Assembly (NCBI RefSeq): GCF_000003815.2
Contig: NC_049981.1
Location: 20,886,505-20,950,504, forward strand
DNA from: Branchiostoma floridae
Taxonomy: Eukaryota; Chordata; Leptocardii; Amphioxiformes; Branchiostomatidae
Direction of reading: 5' to 3'
Length of the DNA stretch: 64,000 nt
Shown here: piece by piece, positions 35,510 through 46,559 of the stretch
Position numbering within the stretch: position 1 is the stretch's first letter
Layout: each line of letters opens with the position of its first letter
Program-made: the position numbers and the translations under genes
The notes under the pieces: generated by a model
What the model saw: the letters and a program-made list of their open reading frames with translations, nothing else
Database searches by the model: none
What the model was told of the DNA's origin: nothing

Positions 35510-37498
35510 ATGGTGCGGGTGAAGGCCAGGCGGACTTTGAAGACACTCGTCATCCTGTGCGTCATCGCAGGATTCATCAACAACTGGTCATATGTCAGTC
35601 AGCTCTTACGCTTTGAATCACACCGGAAAACAACTGAAGGTACACACTTAAACCATTACACCGGGGTGACATCAGGGGCAGTTTGCGGGAAAGAAAAGTA
35701 CGATACAAACATACATGAGAAAGAGAAAACAGATATGAAAAAAATGATATAAAAGAGAACATATAAAAAGTGCAAAAATCGTTTTTAAAACCCTTTGCCG
35801 GATATATCCGACACACATATACATGTCCTGTGTGCATGTGCCACACCCGGATATATCCGGGATAGCGTATTCCCCCGAAGTAGCAACTTTGCGCACGCGT
35901 AGTGCACGAACCCCGGAAGCTAGGGACTTCGGCCTTGTTCGTGGGGTTCTTTTTGGAGGTCAGCAGCCAACCCTGGCACTGATAGCATTTTATAGTGCTG
36001 GAACTCTGGCAGTTTCAGCACTATAAAATTAACAAGACCTCTCCAAGGCAATGAACTAAAAAGTTGGAAATGGTTGAGCACGGGCATTTAAGCATAATGT
36101 GAATATCTATTGAGATACTTTTTGACCGTAAATTTGGCTGCGGCATTTTCAGGCTCTACGAGTCGGGTTAGTTTGCTCATGATGTGTTATTCTTTTCTGG
36201 GTTATTCATTGGTTTTGGTTGTAGCCGGCTACTTGTACAGAGGCGGCTTTACAAGAAACCGGCTACTTGCAGAACTAGAATCACTGTGTGCTGTATCTAT
36301 TTGAGTTAGTAGCTTTGGTTATAGCTTCATTATTTGTCATAAGTCATCAATTCAACCAATTAGTCAATGAATCATTCGTTCCTTTTTTCAATTGCTACAT
36401 GGTGTAACAGCTGTACAATTGACTTCTTTTTCCTTCTTCATTCATTTACTCATTCATATCTCTCCTGATCAATCATTCACATTCATTCTTTCACTCACTC
36501 ATCTTTTAAATCAGTGTCTCATTAGTCTACTTATTCACCGACTCAGTCTCATTCATTCAATATTCATTCATTTACTCACTCATTTACTCATGCATTCCTT
36601 CCTTCCTTCTTTCCCTCCTTCCTTCCTTCCTTCCTTCCTTCATTTGTTAATTGACATTAATTAATTAATTCATTCATTCATTAATTCAGTAGTTATCAAC
36701 CCACATCCTTACAAACTCGTCATCAACAACCCCCGGAAGTGCAGCGGAAGTGACGTATTCCTGCTGGTCTTGGTTACATCGGCGCCGGAGAACCGCGCTC
36801 AGAGGTCCGCCATCCGACAGACTTGGGGGAACGAGAACAACGTGCCAGGAACCGTCATTAAAACTCTCTTTGCGGTGGGGAAACCGGGCAAACCCTCCAT
36901 ACAACACAGTCTGGAGGACGAAAACATGGTCCACAGGGACATCATCCAAGAGGACTTCGTCGATTCCTATAAAAACTTGACTCTCAAGACCGTCATGTGT
37001 CTAAAATGGGCCTCCAAATTCTGTCCCAGCGCCAAGTTCGTTATGAAAGCTGATGACGACACCTGTGTGAACATCTTCAACTTAGTAAAACGTTTGCAAT
37101 TCACGGTGCCAGAGGAATTTGTGACAGGGTATCGTTGTTACGCGAGACCGATTAGAGCCGTCGATGACCGTTGGTACGTAAGCGAGGAAGAGTATCCCCG
37201 GGAGACCTTCCCGAGATACCCCTGTGGATTCGCATACGTCATGTCCAATGACATCACCGGCCTAATCTACCAGACCTCTTTGACCCTGAAATACCTTTTT
37301 CTCGAAGACGTGTTCTTGGGACTTTGCTTAGAAAAACTGGCAATCGACCCCGTGCACGACACTCGCTTCCACCATTCAGAGACAACGCCATCTTGCGAAA
37401 CTGGTAAAGAATGGATTGCCTTTCATTGGATAAAAACTCATGACGGTATGGTTAAGGCTTGGCAAGACGTCACCAGTTGCGAGGAATCCCTGTCTTAG
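35510..37498 (+). CDS. beta-1,3-galactosyltransferase-like protein (GT31), copy B, complete
   Basis: Predicted 312-residue type II Golgi glycosyltransferase, the usual size for B3GALT proteins (about 310-330). Exon 1 (35510-35639) starts at ATCACCATGG, a good initiation context. It encodes a basic N-terminus (MVRVKARR) and a membrane anchor at about residues 10-24. The donor is GAAG|GTACAC and the acceptor AATTCAG|TAGTT, both phase 1. Exon 2 (36690-37498) carries the whole luminal domain: AIRQTWG (84-90), KADDDTCVN with the DxD metal/UDP site (DDD at 165-167), YPCGFAYVMS (about 220-229) and EDVFLGLC (249-256). One NLT site is seen. The residue after DDDT is Cys, where copy A and many relatives have Phe. 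Acceptor specificity is unknown. It is a tandem duplicate of copy A. Confidence 0.95.
35799..35861. repeat. two CCGGATATATCCGG palindromes in the copy B intron
   Basis: CGGATATATCCG (35799-35810) and CCCGGATATATCCGGG (35846-35861) are perfect palindromes about 35 bp apart, with a CACATATACATGT-type stretch between. No known factor is assigned. Confidence 0.7.
35987..36029. repeat. 43-nt hairpin in the copy B intron
   Basis: ATTTTATAGTGCTGGAACT and AGTTTCAGCACTATAAAAT pair over 19 positions with one G-U wobble around a 5-nt loop. It is unique to unit 2. It could be the remnant of a small MITE, or a structured RNA in the intron. The loop is short for a microRNA precursor. Confidence 0.75.
36440..36688 (+). 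repeat. (ATTC)n / (CCTT)n low-complexity tract before exon 2 of copy B
   Basis: Runs of CATTCATTTACTCATTC, then (CCTT)n at about 36597-36641, then ATTAATTCATTCATTCATTA lead directly into the acceptor AG at 36688-36689. The counterpart in copy A is shorter and lacks the CCTT block, so the tract has expanded independently. Confidence 0.85.
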
Positions 37499-38069
37499 CT
37501 TGAATAAGATCGCCTTTAAGCTTTTATAACACCTTGCATGGGAAGATGTGCTGAAGCTTTTGTGAACATACTCTACCAGAGTCTAATCTGCAGTGCTGCT
37601 CTGGGTCATGAATTGGGTTAAATCGTCAAATCTTTAACGTTATCTTTCTTGAGCACAAGATGAATAGCTCGTTTTCTATTCTATGGTGCCATCCCTTTCT
37701 CTTATGACAATTCATCGGGAGGGCGCAAGGCAGTAAAAAGATACAAATACAATATAGTAGGTAAATCGGACATTGTAAGACGTTAAAATTACCCAAGCGA
37801 TTATCCATGATACAAAAGATGCTGACATCGTTTTAAGATGCTCTAACGGTTAGCACGTAGTGACATTTCAGGTCAGAGACAACGGAGATGACTAATTTTT
37901 AGAAGACTCACGTTGTAAAGGAGAACTGACAGCTTCATGAGCACGGTGTAATGTCGAATGACACGATGTTCATCGCAGCAAAGGCCAAATAACTAGTGTA
38001 TAAACGCTTTTGTCAAGCTAGAGGCTTAGACTGATAGGCAGCAGTATGGCTAAAAGGTTTCATGTGTGA

Positions 38070-38075
38070 AATAAA
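38070..38075 (+). promoter_or_regulatory. possible polyadenylation signal of copy B
   Basis: The first AATAAA found after the copy B stop, about 570 bases downstream, at the end of the duplicated unit. Another AATAAA is at 38433. Neither can be confirmed from sequence. Confidence 0.25.
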
Positions 38076-38144
38076 AAAGCTTTTCCTCACAATTCATAAC
38101 TTATCGACAAACTTGTGATTAATCTATTGTCATCTATTGTAGTG

Positions 38145-38182
38145 TTTTTGTTTGTTTATTTATTTATTTGTTTGTTTGTTTG
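38145..38182. repeat. (TTTG)n/(TTTA)n microsatellite
   Basis: TTTGTTTGTTTATTTATTTA then TTTGTTTGTTTG just beyond the end of the duplicated unit. A complementary AAAC-rich run lies at 38447-38470, so the two could pair. Confidence 0.8.
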
Positions 38183-38679
38183 TATTGTAAACTACCTCGT
38201 GGCGTAACATGAAGAGTACTGAAGAGTAAACTTCATACCTGTACGATTTGATCCAGTCACACCGGCAAGAACCCCAGGCCTAATGTACTTTTGATGAGGA
38301 TGGTGGGTTCGTTAATGTGCTCTAGGTGTGACGGTCCCATATCACAAGACCTCGATCTTTAACGTCCTAATTGCTTCTCCCAATGGCACTACATCGGGAC
38401 CTGCGACCCGCGGGCCGATTTGAGCTTTCATGAATAAATGAAGGTTCAAACAAACAAAGAAACAAACAAATCTGTAGGCGATTCAAACCTTGTATCTTCA
38501 GGTTCTAAGTTAATGACTTATACTAACGTTACAACCACAAGTTTACATCTTATTCGCTCAAACCCTGAAACATACGCGAGTGATGTTTCAACTGTTGCCA
38601 TTGCGTATATAGTGAGAAGAACAACCACCGACAATGGTGACTTTTATGGTTTCCTCATTGCATAACAATCATTACAGTG

Positions 38680-39585
38680 ACGGAACGAGACGAGAGTGAG
38701 AATGGAGAAAATGAATTTGTACGATGTGTATATTCTGACAGCAAGGCCTTTGTCGATTGTACTAGTTCAACTTCTTAATTCTCGCTGCTTGAGACAGTTG
38801 TAAATGTACGGGCAGGTGACTCTGAATTGTAGGTATATACATATTTTTGCAAATTTCTACGTGCATATTTATTGGTATCTTACGTAATTAGATACACATC
38901 GATGAGATGCTTCAGATTTCCGGCGACCGTCACCTTGAAGTTGAAATAGAAACATATACGAAACCGAAAGACAAGGTGCTAAAATGGGTACTACTTCTCA
39001 CGTTCTTTCACACTTCCTCAAACGTTGTTTGGTCCATGTGTCTTACTTTCCAACCGACACGAGGTTAGGCTTCTAGATATTGATCAGGACAGTGACACAT
39101 GGCGCTGCCTCGAGGAGAATATGTTTCCCTCAGATAAAGGTAGACCCTCAGGGAGGTGCCCTAACATGGCACGCTTTGTCACACGCTCGAACTCACGGTG
39201 CTCCATCGCTAGTAGTCAGAAAGTGGTCAAGTTTTGATGAACGAATTCTTAACATATTCATCTGCAGAACATTCTTAGATAAGAAGTGCATTCATACGGT
39301 TTATGAACCATTCGTGCTGCGTGTTACAAGTAAACACTGGGAGACAGTTTTGTGTAATACTATGTACCTTCTGATTTTTCGCTACGCAAGACAGTATGCC
39401 ATGACTTGGTGCCCCCCCCCCCTTAATGCTCTCTTCAGAAGTTAATGATAAGTACCCAGAAATAAGAATCCAATTTTATGATATTTTGTCTTTCTTTTGA
39501 CAGTAATTTTATGTTGTTCTCGTCTCATGTGAGAAAGTCTGTGTCTAGCAAAATCCAGCTGATGTTTTTAGCTGGCACTTGTTAA
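38680..39585. other. intergenic stretch, nothing recognised
   Basis: Contains a C11 run (39412-39422) and no supported gene. Two overlapping frames at 39025-39445 have no recognisable motif. Confidence 0.4.
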
Positions 39586-39589
39586 TTGG

Positions 39590-39725
39590 CGTCATGTACA
39601 GTTGCTTTGTACGTTTACAGTTTGGTCGAAAACTTTCTTTTCTTTTCAATTGGATGAAAATTGATGAGTGCGCGGATGTCATCCATATAATACAATCAAC
39701 ATGGCCTTATAATTACTGTATGTGG
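39590..39725. mobile_element. right half of a family X TIR element (copy 3)
   Basis: GCTTTGTACGTTTACAGTTTGGTCGAAAA followed by GTGCGCGGATGTCATCCATATAATACAATCAACATGGCC matches the right ends at 8700-8785 and 23755-23860. The left end was not found, so the copy is truncated. Confidence 0.5.
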
Positions 39726-40165
39726 CTGACAGGGTACGGGCTGCTGTTTAACCTATATGTACCTCCAAGGCATTACTGTGGACTTGGGATGGGCTCTATA
39801 TCAGTGAAATACCTTACAGCTGAATTCTGCCGATACGAACAACTTTATTGCTCAGTATATGAGACATCGATTTTTTTTCTGGCCGTCAAAAGACGAAGAT
39901 GAAAGCTTGAAGACGTCTGGTAGGCAGGTTCTTGTTGACGCTGATTGAGAGTAACCTCGGAGCCTGAAACGGCACAAATAATATATGTGTATTTAAACAC
40001 TGGCATAGGAGATCCCTGAATGTAAACGAAGGCACGTAAATACTTAACATCTGGGACCGCATCTGCCAGTAGAGACCCCTATGATGCAGTGCACTGTGAA
40101 CTAGTAAGAATTGCCCTGAGGGTGATGAAAGACGGTCGTTCCGTATATTCCGTAGAATAGAACAA

Positions 40166-40761
40166 GACCCCATTCATACTCAGACAAAGCGATTCGGATA
40201 AAACATTTATTCGAATAAAAAATATTCTATCCGATCCAAAATTGCGTTCACACTCGTCTTCGGCAATCCGATTAGTGCGCCCTCAGTCTTATCCGAATGA
40301 AACATTAGGTTGAGGTCAAAGGGTATCGCCATTTCTTACAGCTCAAAATAGTGTTATCCACCAACTTTTGATGCTGTTGTTCCTCTGGAGAATGTTCTGT
40401 AGTCGTAGAAGGGAACGCAATCGACGGTCTTTGATCGCGAGAAGGTTTCACCGACAAAGTCTTCTGCATATTTGGCTAGCTGTAGTACAGCTCAGATGTA
40501 CGCCACCAGAGCGGCAGACAGAACGATCTGGGAGCGGGATTGGTGGAACAACATTGTGCTTTGAACTTTTTTGGAGTCGGACTGGCAGCAAAACTTCTAA
40601 TTGAGCAAACTCACCTTTGATAAGTTGCATCCTATCCACTTAAAGTGAATCCTATCCACTTGCGCATTCACACTGCCGAATCGTACGAATCGAGACTCCC
40701 CGCGGCGCAGTTTTATCCACTTTCCGGAGTTCTATCTACCTTCCCTAGTGTGAATGGGGTC
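40166..40761. mobile_element. 596-bp Harbinger-like element with transposase remnant
   Basis: GACCCCATTCATACT at the left and AGTGTGAATGGGGTC at the right are inverted repeats (14 of 15). The 3-bp flanks are CAA and TAA, one base from the TWA duplication used by PIF/Harbinger. ATTCACAC/CATTCACACT words recur inside (about 40252 and 40667). The interior holds a piece of Harbinger-type coding sequence (separate entry), so this is a deletion derivative of an autonomous element. Confidence 0.7.
40514..40633 (+). pseudogene. fragment of a PIF/Harbinger transposase, two in-frame stops
   Basis: The + strand reads RTIWERDWWNNIVL, stop, TFLESDWQQNF, stop, LSKLTFDKLH. The order WW..IVL.TF...DW..NFR.SK.TF is the conserved start of Harbinger (DDE_4) transposases. 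TGA at 40562-40564 and TAA at 40598-40600 replace sense codons. The catalytic domain that should follow is missing because the right terminal region starts almost at once. The fragment cannot encode an active enzyme. Recognised by eye, and the superfamily call is fairly confident. Confidence 0.65.
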
Positions 40762-41521
40762 TAAACATGGCGTCCAGTCTACCGTGGATTGGCCAGGCCC
40801 TCTTCGGGGCAGATGAGGTGTTCTGTCGCCGTGGTAGTCTTCCGCACCCGGTTGGGATTTGACGGGACAGGAGTTTAACTCGCCACTATTTAACTCATAC
40901 CATGTAAAACTCATACCGGCGGCTGAAAGATACCTGCCCGAACAGAGCCCGGATAATCTACGGTAGACTGGATACAAGAATACATGAGACTCGCCATGGG
41001 AAAACGAAGCTTGTTGAACGCACAAAAAACACAAGAACAACGTTAACATATTCAATTACAAATTTCATTGGCAGTTCCATCATTCATCCTAGCTGACTGT
41101 ATCACGCCATTGATATGTCACCCCATCTTTACCATTGTACAAGTGATAACAACCTGTAAGGTATCGCAATCCTCTTGGGTGCAGATGGGTTTCTTCGATA
41201 AGGATTCAACAAAACTTCTTTGAAGTAGGGTTGTAAGGATAAAAATGAAGAAAAAAATCAAATATCAAGTAGAGTGACGACATTCATCAGATATTACATG
41301 TAATCTGGCAGCATTTCACTTAACCGTCGCCATTACACAGACTTCCGTTGCTATAAAGTTAATTCTACAGCTTCATAACAAAAACCTAAAGGCTAGGCGA
41401 ACATAACTTTGCTTCCTAACTATGGATGCCTTGTCTTGATTCTGTGCAAACATCATTTATCACCCAACTGATGAACACGCGTGATAATACTACATTTTCA
41501 GGCTTATTAATAATATTCATG

Positions 41522-41621
41522 NNNNNNNNNNNNNNNNNNNNNNNNNNNNNNNNNNNNNNNNNNNNNNNNNNNNNNNNNNNNNNNNNNNNNNNNNNNNNNN
41601 NNNNNNNNNNNNNNNNNNNNN
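41522..41621. other. assembly gap, 100 N
   Basis: A run of exactly 100 N, the conventional placeholder for a gap of unknown size. Confidence 1.
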
Positions 41622-41982
41622 CATATAGATGAGTACAAGATTGCGAACGTAATACTTTGCATCTCGATGACAAAAATGCATCTAAGGCCTTTATCAGAAC
41701 AGCTCTCATTTGTCACCGTCACAATACCCCTTATCGGGACTTAGAAATACCAAGTAATAGTCATAATTCATAGATACGATGCACCAAACAATTTCCTGTA
41801 TATATCCATAAGCATTACTTATCTCTGAGGCAGTAAGTATTTTTATGATTATTACATTCAATCTTACATTCAATGTTACAAAGCTGTTTATTTTCATACC
41901 AGACTGCAATTTTGTCCTTTCGATATTGAACAGTAATGAGGTCCTCAGAGTTGGCGGACTTCAGACTCCTCATTCATTCACA

Positions 41983-42081
41983 CAGAGGGACAGAGAGAGG
42001 GAGAGAGAAGGGAATATAGAGAGTGAAAGTGAGGGAGAGGGGAAAGAGAGGTAGTAGGGGAAAGAGAGAGAGGAGGCAGGG
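41983..42081. repeat. GA-rich low-complexity tract
   Basis: Near-pure purine strand (GAGAGAGGGAGAGAGAAGGG and similar) over about 100 bp. It can form triplex-prone DNA and has no gene content. Confidence 0.85.
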
Positions 42082-42089
42082 ACACTAGT

Positions 42090-43725
42090 GGTGACGAAGT
42101 GAGTGGAGACCACTCGACGGTTGCCTGACAATGTTGTAGTGGCACGGATAATTTCACATGAACGACACCACTCAATTCAAGAGACGAGACGACTATTTTC
42201 GTGAATGGAGAATCGAACTCCCTTTACATTTACTATTGTATGCTCATCTTGCGTCACCAAAATCCTGACAAACTACCCTTGAATGACTTTGACAAACAAT
42301 AGCATACATTGAAGGGACGATTCAAGAATCAACGGTATCTGTAGGTCAATTGAATATACCGTTTGGGTATTAAAGGGGAAGTACATAAAAGTCAAATCTT
42401 TGCTTACGTGCTCTTAACAGGAGCCATTCTGACGCAATCTTTTAATCCGCTTCCTATGAGTTTGTTCCTTAGTAAATGACCATATGCAAGCTTCTCTGAA
42501 TTCTTAAAAACGTTGCAACAGCAAAACGTAGGTATGATTTATGAAGGCTATTTCGCAAGGTTCACTTGATGTAATTTCGCTCGATGCAAAACGATCATAA
42601 AAATCTAAATTTGTAAAAAATGTAAATTTGGAAGGCATATAAGTATGTAGGGTAGAGAGAATTGGTTTAAATTAAAGTATCCAAGTTAGGAGAACTGTTT
42701 GTGAGAAGACACGTAAGAGAATGTCGTAAAAAGAACGCACTCCGAAGATGTAACTTGTTCACCAGAATAGGATACGAATATTACATTGGCCCTTAACGAT
42801 TACATATGTTACACCTGCTCCCAATGCAATTTGCCACATGTAACGTTATACACGCTGGAAATCGATCAAAGAAGGCAATACTATCACTAATTATACCACC
42901 GCTGTAGAACGAAAAGTGGAACTAGGCCTCACAAAATGATTGGACACTTTTAAGAGACTTAAAAGTCTCCATTCCACCAGATGGCGATTGCTCTAAGACC
43001 CCACTGCGACCTACATCATAGGATTCGTGCTACCCTTGACTCCGAATAGAATGACTGAGAGTAGTCTTTTATCCATGGAGCTCGTTGCATGCTCTGTCCA
43101 ATCACCCGGTCGCAGATAGGTCGTTGTGGAATTTGGAAAGTGCTTACCTCTTGTCTTTAGTTTCGCTGGCATCTCCTGAAATGGGCAATTACCCCCCCCC
43201 CCCCACACACACACACAAACATCAACTTAACAATCTACTATCTACTAGCAGGTATATGTAAATGTGATTTATGAAATGGTACATGAACTTGCAAGAAATG
43301 ATCAGTACATATAAATATATACGTACAACTGCCTTATTTTCGTATCGTAAACCGAAGAAAACGGAAAATTTGGCACCCTGGGCAACCCAACTGGCACAGT
43401 AAATCTGGTAAATCTGAATTGGCTATAAGTCATGCCATAGATGTAGGCAATTCATCATACTCGTGCCAGTCACAACATAAAGACCATAATAGTTTATATC
43501 TAACAATTTATATCTAAAATGTAATAATCATAAAAGTTGAAAAATTATATTTTGCTTCACTTGAAAGTTAAAGGTTATAATTATTCATCAATGTAATTAT
43601 TCATCAGTGTCACTGACGAAGGATAGTGGATTCTATCCCCCAATATCATATCCCGTTGCTTGAGTAACTCCTTTTTGGCGTATTAATGTATGGTGTGCTG
43701 TTTTCCGAGTTGTTACCTCCGGGTA
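42090..43725. other. intergenic stretch, C/CA tract only
   Basis: A C13 run followed by (CA)n is at 43192-43220. No gene was recognised. Short direct repeats such as ATTATTCATCA (43580-43605) are incidental. Confidence 0.4.
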
Positions 43726-43734
43726 GGAGGTTCA

Positions 43735-43810
43735 CCTCCGGTGGGGATATTGCAATTGTCGATGTCTGTGTGTTTGTAGCGATATCTCAAGATCCTCTGA
43801 GTGGATTTGC
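43735..43810 (+). repeat. dispersed GT-rich repeat copy, short
   Basis: TGTCTGTGTGTTTGTAGCGATATCTCAAGATCCTCTGAGTGGATTTG follows the family pattern (GT run, ATATCTCAAGA, GGATTTG). The inverted words GGAGGTTCACCTCCGGTGGG lie just before it. The 160-codon minus-strand frame that starts at 44214 runs into this repeat and is not supported as a gene. Confidence 0.45.
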
Positions 43811-44543
43811 TTGTATTGTGACATATCGGTAGTCACTGAGATCTCGGTGATGCACGCACTGCGATCGAGTCTGGGTACCGTAGCAGTACTTGCAAGTGAT
43901 GCGGATAATACAACGACACTCACATCTGGAAGGTAGTGGGGTCTGATCGACACAGTTGTTGGTCGCCTGTAGTCTTTTAAGAGTTCTACAACTGCTTTGG
44001 TTGCTGACTTGTGTCGCAATGAACAAGTACCTGGACAGTAATGGAAACATGCTTTAAAGAAATCTTTTTTTTCTGATAAAGAGCATATGGAACACATTAG
44101 CCCATGCACAGGCGACAGAAACCATAATGACTTTACGGAGGGTTGTGTCCAATGGACTCTTGTTGGAGTTTGCCAAGAAAGTGCTGATGACTTGCACATC
44201 CCTGGGTGTTCCATGTAACGTAATAGGCGGGCATTAATCCCAGTGTGCTCTACTCATTTGATTGGACCATTCATCAAGTCAGGCTCTCGCTAATGAAACA
44301 CCTCTTGTGTTCAGCCCTATGTGACTTTGCCCCAGTTGACAATTCTGCGAATTTTATTAACCGTAAGATAGATGAGGACCAGTATCCAACAAAGCATCGC
44401 ATACAATTAGGTTCTGCGAACCAAAAACTAAGTACATAGACAAATAGGAAGCATGGGCGAACCGTTGCATCCCTGTGTCTTTTTTGTACTTCCATTGCTA
44501 TTGCGTCGATGATTTCACACGTCTAGTTGACCTTTCAGCCTAA

Positions 44544-45610
44544 AGCCCCGGTCACAAAGCGCGTACGATTCTTTGCGATTCCTTCCGATGCGCAGGATAA
44601 TCGCAGTGCGACGTAAGTCGGAAGAAAATCGGAAGCAATGGTTTAAGTATATAAAGCCGTGGTCACAAAGCGCGTAGTGCATCGTACGATGGGGTCATAA
44701 GAGCGTGCCTGCGTCAATCGCAGTGGATCATAGTAAATCGGGGAGCGTCGTATGGCGAAAAATAGAGCTGAAATGGATTTTGAACATGTTCAAAATTTCG
44801 CTATCGTCGTAAGATTTTATTTGCCCCCATAGCAGAGTTCATTACGGCAATTTTTGTCTACTGATGAGGTTATAGATTTATGATTTTTTAGCATGTTGTG
44901 ATGGTTTCAGTTTTCCCTGATATTGTCGATATTGACGAAAAGGGGAAATATATCAGTCGCAACTGCCACAGTCGCAACCAGAGAACAGCGCGCCACGCAC
45001 AGGTGATGCAGACAAATTGTTTGATCGCTTCATGCACGTGAGTTTATAATTAGATCAAATCTCAGCTCTCGTCGGTCTTGGGTCAGTTTACCATAATCGT
45101 AATAACCATGGGGACAACTCGAACATAAAGGCAGGCTCTATGAGTCGGAAATATATATGATATAATTCTTATCATTTGATTTTTGTATGATGGCATCTTT
45201 TTGTTGATAGCATATCATGATCATGACGATCTTCGAAAGAGCCTGACACGTAGAGCCGGCAAGCAGACCGAGATAACCATACCAGTACTCACGCTTGATT
45301 TGAACTTTTGCTTGTAATACTCTTGTTGTCATGGTCTTTTTAAATTTATTTTTACAGTTAAAGATATTATAGGAAGGTATTAAACAGCTATGTCCACATT
45401 TTGTTGGTTAAAGAAGCACAAAAGCGGTCAGACGGCTATACAGAAGAGACACAAGTGAAAAATCGTGCGACGCTGGAAAAATTTTGAACACCATCCGATG
45501 CGTTGCGATGGCTTGCGATGCTTACGATTTTCTTGCGATGTACTGCGCTCATCGTACGATATGCGGAATAGTCCATCGCAAGGAATCGTACGCGCTTTGT
45601 GACCGGGGCT
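44544..45610. mobile_element. 1067-bp Harbinger-type element, 28-bp perfect TIRs and TAA duplication
   Basis: AGCCCCGGTCACAAAGCGCG... (44544-44571) is matched exactly by the inverse at 45583-45610 over 28 bp. TAA flanks both sides (44541-44543 and 45611-45613), the TWA target duplication of PIF/Harbinger elements. A partial extra copy of the end lies at 44652-44690 (AAGCCGTGGTCACAAAGCGCG). TTGCGATG words repeat in the last 120 bp. ATTTTGAACATGTTCAAAAT at 44777-44796 is a perfect 20-bp palindrome. No transposase was recognised; a 64-codon minus-strand frame (45138-45332) is unassigned. The perfect TIRs suggest fairly recent activity. Confidence 0.85.
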
Positions 45611-45889
45611 TAACTCATCCTCTAGGTCACATTGTTATACTGTTCAATTACCAGTTCAATACATCCCTCATGTTAATCATTATCTCAAGTAGTTATCAGC
45701 AAAAAACAATGCGATTTATCAACCGTGCTCGAGTTATTTCCCTCCCAAGATAACAACAAAACGCCCAACTGCAGTTCAAAACTAGCCGTTCGGGGCCAAA
45801 ACGTACACCACTTACGCCCGGTCCCAAGAACTATTCACTACTAAAAGCCATGAACCCGGGGCGTGAGGAGAATCGACATCCAGCTTTGA

Positions 45890-46200
45890 AGCTCCGCTGC
45901 AGTACCGTAACTCGCCGCTAACAGGCCCATTATCGAACTTGACCTTCCTTTCTGTAACTCATCTACCAAATATCATGCATGTTGTACACGACCACACACA
46001 CAAACATACGCAGCCAGCTGCAGTACCAACAGGAAACGCGAGGTAAACTATTTTCGAACTAGACTTTTCTTTCAAAAACCACTACTCCAATACCAAATAC
46101 CATGGTGACCTATCAACAGTATCTCGAGTTCCATACACGCCCAGAACAAAGCTGCTCTTCCCTTGCACAACTGAAAACAAGATCGAATCGGCGAAGATAA
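45890..46200 (-). repeat. dispersed repeat copy, reverse orientation, two sub-units
   Basis: The pair of words TTCGAACTTGACCTTCCTTTC / TTCGAACTAGACTTTTCTTTC and CTACCAAATATCATG / ATACCAAATACCATGGTGACC recurs about 120 bp apart (45933 and 46052). CACGACCACACACACAAACATACG lies between them. The end GATCGAATCGGCGAAGATAATTT is the family terminus seen elsewhere. Confidence 0.5.
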
Positions 46201-46499
46201 TTTGATAAAAAAATCCGCTCTTTGCTAAGTTTTACATGATAACATCATACCTGTGCGGGTGTGATAATGAATGAAATTGCACGTACATGTTGCAAAGAAT
46301 CCGTTAACTCTTGTTCTGGGCGTCATCAAATCTGAACGGAAAACAAAGTTTCACATGGTACATGTATGGCACCTTTATGTATAAGTAAAGGATAAGATAG
46401 ATAAAAGTATTAATAGTAGCAAATCACTGTATAATTAAAAAAAAATAAAACTGTGATTAAACATCGTACAGTATGAGTATAACAAAGGTGCTCGACCCA

Positions 46500-46552
46500 A
46501 GTGGGTAACTGTTGGACACAGATATGCTATCTGTGTTTAACAGTTACCCACT
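46500..46552. repeat. 53-nt near-perfect hairpin
   Basis: AGTGGGTAACTGTTGGACAC... (46500-46523) pairs with its inverse at 46529-46552 over 24 positions. The only departures are two adjacent G-U pairs in RNA (GG opposite TT), around the 5-nt ATGCT. CCC/GGG outside extends the stem. Possible small fold-back element or hairpin RNA. Confidence 0.85.
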
Positions 46553-46559
46553 AGGGTTT

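Noticed and set aside
43732-44214. 160-codon minus-strand frame with several Cys/His
   Set aside because: It runs into a dispersed repeat at its 3' end, no zinc-binding pattern is regular, and no family is recognised.
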